A stretch of DNA of 64,000 bases. It comes from Gracilariopsis chorda (lineage: Eukaryota > Rhodophyta > Florideophyceae > Gracilariales > Gracilariaceae). The position numbers and the translations under genes were made by a program. Of this stretch, positions 62,047-64,000 are shown piece by piece; position 1 is the stretch's first letter, and every line of letters starts with the position of its first letter. Location of the stretch: positions 62,001-126,000 of the forward strand of contig NBIV01000082.1 of the NCBI GenBank assembly GCA_003194525.1. Direction: 5' to 3'. The notes under the pieces were generated by a model. The model saw only the letters and a program-made list of their open reading frames with translations, was not told where the DNA came from and did no database searches.

Positions 62047-62900
62047 ACACCTTCCACATAAACAGAAGCACCCTGGAGGCTTGTTCTAGTTCGTCTCGTT
62101 CAACCTTTTGACACTCACCTTCAGGTACACTATTACGTCATCCTCTAGGTGTGATTTCTAAGCCGCAGATACCCAGCGCGTCCCATAGCAGCGCCTTTAG
62201 GATTATATTCTGCTTAGTGAACCCCCTCTGCGCTTGGTGCTTGAGGATCTCCTTCCAGGACTCTCCCGGTCTTCGTTCCTATATTTGGGAGACCACCACC
62301 TATTCGAACCCATCTGTTAGGTCGAATCTAAAAGTCCTTTTTACGGACATTGTGCTGACCACTGGCTGTACCATACACATATGCTATCCAAAATCTTGGG
62401 GATAACGTCCCACCTTGTGGAAGTCTCTGGGGCACTAAACCTTCCGCTGTTGTGGCATTTGCCCATGTGCACTTCCAACTTCGATCATGAAGAAAGTACT
62501 TTATCCATTCGCAGGGTCCTGGTGGGCAGTTCAAGTGGCATTGCTTGGCGAGCAACTTCTCAAGTTGGACGCGATCGTATGCTGCGGAAATTTCGCAGAA
62601 AACGGCCAATGTATCTTAGCTTTTGTCTCACGTGCTGGTTATGCTTTCACACAATGCGGCGACATGTTTTTATGTGGATCTCCCAATACAAAATATGGCT
62701 TCCTCTTGGGGCAGCATTGGTTCCAGCCACTTCATGTACAGTCTATTGATCATTCTCTCTGCTAACCTCTACATAACTGAAAGTAAAAATATTGGTCTGA
62801 ATCGTTTCCGAACGCATCCATCATTTAATGTTAACCCACTATGAGACGATACACCTTCTACCGCTACGGCGTTCGACTGCGCGATCATGAAAAGCACCGA
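62047..62900 (-). pseudogene. LINE reverse transcriptase, N-terminal half (broken)
   Basis: Minus strand. FRPIFLLSVM and RLAERMINRLYMKWLEP match the start of LINE reverse transcriptases, followed by FCIGRST (Gly-Arg-Ser-Thr motif), AVFCEISAAYDRV (first catalytic Asp region, here Glu-Ile-Ser), WIKYFLHDRS and LPQGGTLSPRFWIAYV (the Pro-Gln-Gly box). The FADD box is not found downstream; instead a segment with ESWKEILKHQAQRGFTKQN and the block repeated at 53.3 kb follow. At least three stops interrupt the frame. May be a second LINE copy or the front part of the LINE at 43860-53230, separated by LTR-G, H and I. Confidence 0.65.
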
Positions 62901-64000
62901 ATGATGGGAGTGGTATCTACTACAAGCCACGGTTCGCTATTCATTATACTCTGCCAGAAGGCATCGCTTTTCAGCGTTTGTAGCATATTTTTCTCTCTAC
63001 AGCCGCATTCAAAGGGGCATGCGGCTCACTTCTATGCTTTTGCCGCGGTCATTCATCTTTTTATCCGGTTGCGGCATCTATTCTATAGTGCCTTTACCCT
63101 CTCACGATTCACGTTCTCAGCATCATTTTCAGACATACAGTTACTAATACTTGCCTGGCGCGGTGCACCTGACTGCTGCGGTGTCGTCTACCGATGCGTT
63201 CAATTGAACACCAACATCGCTTGTAGGTTCTCCTACAGACACCTTATTTCGCGCGGAGCTGCTTTTCTCCCACAATTTCTCAGTTACTGCACGCTTTAGC
63301 CATGCTTCTCGTTGAGGATCAGTGATGTCACCATTGCCAGAGAGTAAATGATAGGCACCTATGACTTCAGTCACTATATTGCACGTGCCAACTTGAGGTG
63401 CCAATTAAAATAGCCCATGCCGACAAATTTTCAGTGCCTGCAATCACTGTGCCGACGTCACTTGACACCTGTTTGACGTCAGCATGTGCTTTTCGCGCCG
63501 AGTAGCAAGCAAACTGCTCCTGATGAAAGAGCGCAAATTTTTTCGAAGAGACATTTTTCCTCTGACACAAATTGCACCCCTCCTAGCTTACCCTCGAAGG
63601 TACCGACGGTAAGGGTTAGCGGTCAGAAGAGCTTAACTTGGAACACATTCAAGACATTAAAAATGTAAAATTTTGCACAGATTTTTGGTATCTGCCGTAC
63701 CGGTGGTAGACAAAGAACGGCCTAACCTGAGACAAAGACAAAGCTTGGAATTCGTATCGTCTTTTCAAACTTGTGTTCTGTGTTGGTATAGTGGCCCTGA
63801 ATCTTTTTAGAATAAACCGCTGTAGTGCAAACTAGGGCAAAATTAGCTTGGTAATTTTGGAAGTGTTAATATAACTGACGTTCTTGCTTTCTTAAACGCA
63901 ATGAAATGCCAAACCCGTTTGGTGCAAGAATTAGAAACAAGAGCCAACAGCTACTGTTCTTAGAGTTGTGTATTAAAAACGATTGTCCTCTCTGGCTGTG
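62901..64000. other. Unassigned sequence to the right edge
   Basis: Short minus-strand open frames at 63144-63404 and 63367-63570 have no recognisable motif; they could belong to the region upstream of the LINE reverse transcriptase. The last 400 bp are AT-rich with no open frame of note. Confidence 0.3.

Overview
The window is eukaryotic, repeat-dominated DNA with almost no convincing host coding sequence. Every large coding region that can be named belongs to a transposable element: Ty3/gypsy and Ty1/copia LTR retrotransposons, a piggyBac-like and two hAT-like DNA transposons, and LINE relics with a reverse transcriptase and an RNase H domain. The mixture (chromodomain gypsy elements, unusual copia elements, piggyBac and hAT in one place) fits a repeat-rich alga, perhaps a red alga, or an oomycete. 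This is an inference; no rRNA, organelle or diagnostic host gene is present.
Layout. 1-501: end of a hAT transposase on the minus strand. 502-28086: a piggyBac-like DNA transposon of about 5 kb with 198-bp inverted ends, opened by a 22.6-kb nest. Inside it lies copia LTR-C (3394-25950). LTR-C holds gypsy LTR-B (4240-20582) and a solo LTR (21272-22222). LTR-B is split within the first bases of its 5' LTR by gypsy LTR-A (4246-15620). LTR-A, LTR-B and LTR-C have 5-bp target duplications I could read (GTAAT, ATCAG, GCTTT), so the order of events is clear. 28836-34422: gypsy LTR-D, looks whole. 34427-36250: the best candidate host segment, with three ORFs of unknown function. 36256-42932: gypsy LTR-E, looks whole. 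43860-53230: a LINE relic on the minus strand, split by a hAT element (44616-52247), itself split nine codons into its transposase by gypsy LTR-F (44957-50314). 53776-61450: decayed gypsy (LTR-G, LTR-H) and copia (LTR-I) pieces. 62047-62900: another LINE relic. The rest to 64000 is unassigned.
How the parts relate. LTR-A is unusual in two ways. It carries a whole 595-residue ORF antisense to gag-pol, between the 3' LTR and the integrase end, with its own AATAAA downstream. A decayed relative of that protein sits in the same position, next to an LTR end and purine tract, in LTR-H, so the antisense gene looks like a conserved part of this lineage. LTR-A is also packed over its whole length with short perfect hairpins, a feature shared by the solo LTR and not obvious in LTR-D or LTR-E. 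By-eye LTR differences are about 4-5% in the left nest (A, B, C) and about 1-2% in D, E and F, suggesting an older and a younger wave of insertions.
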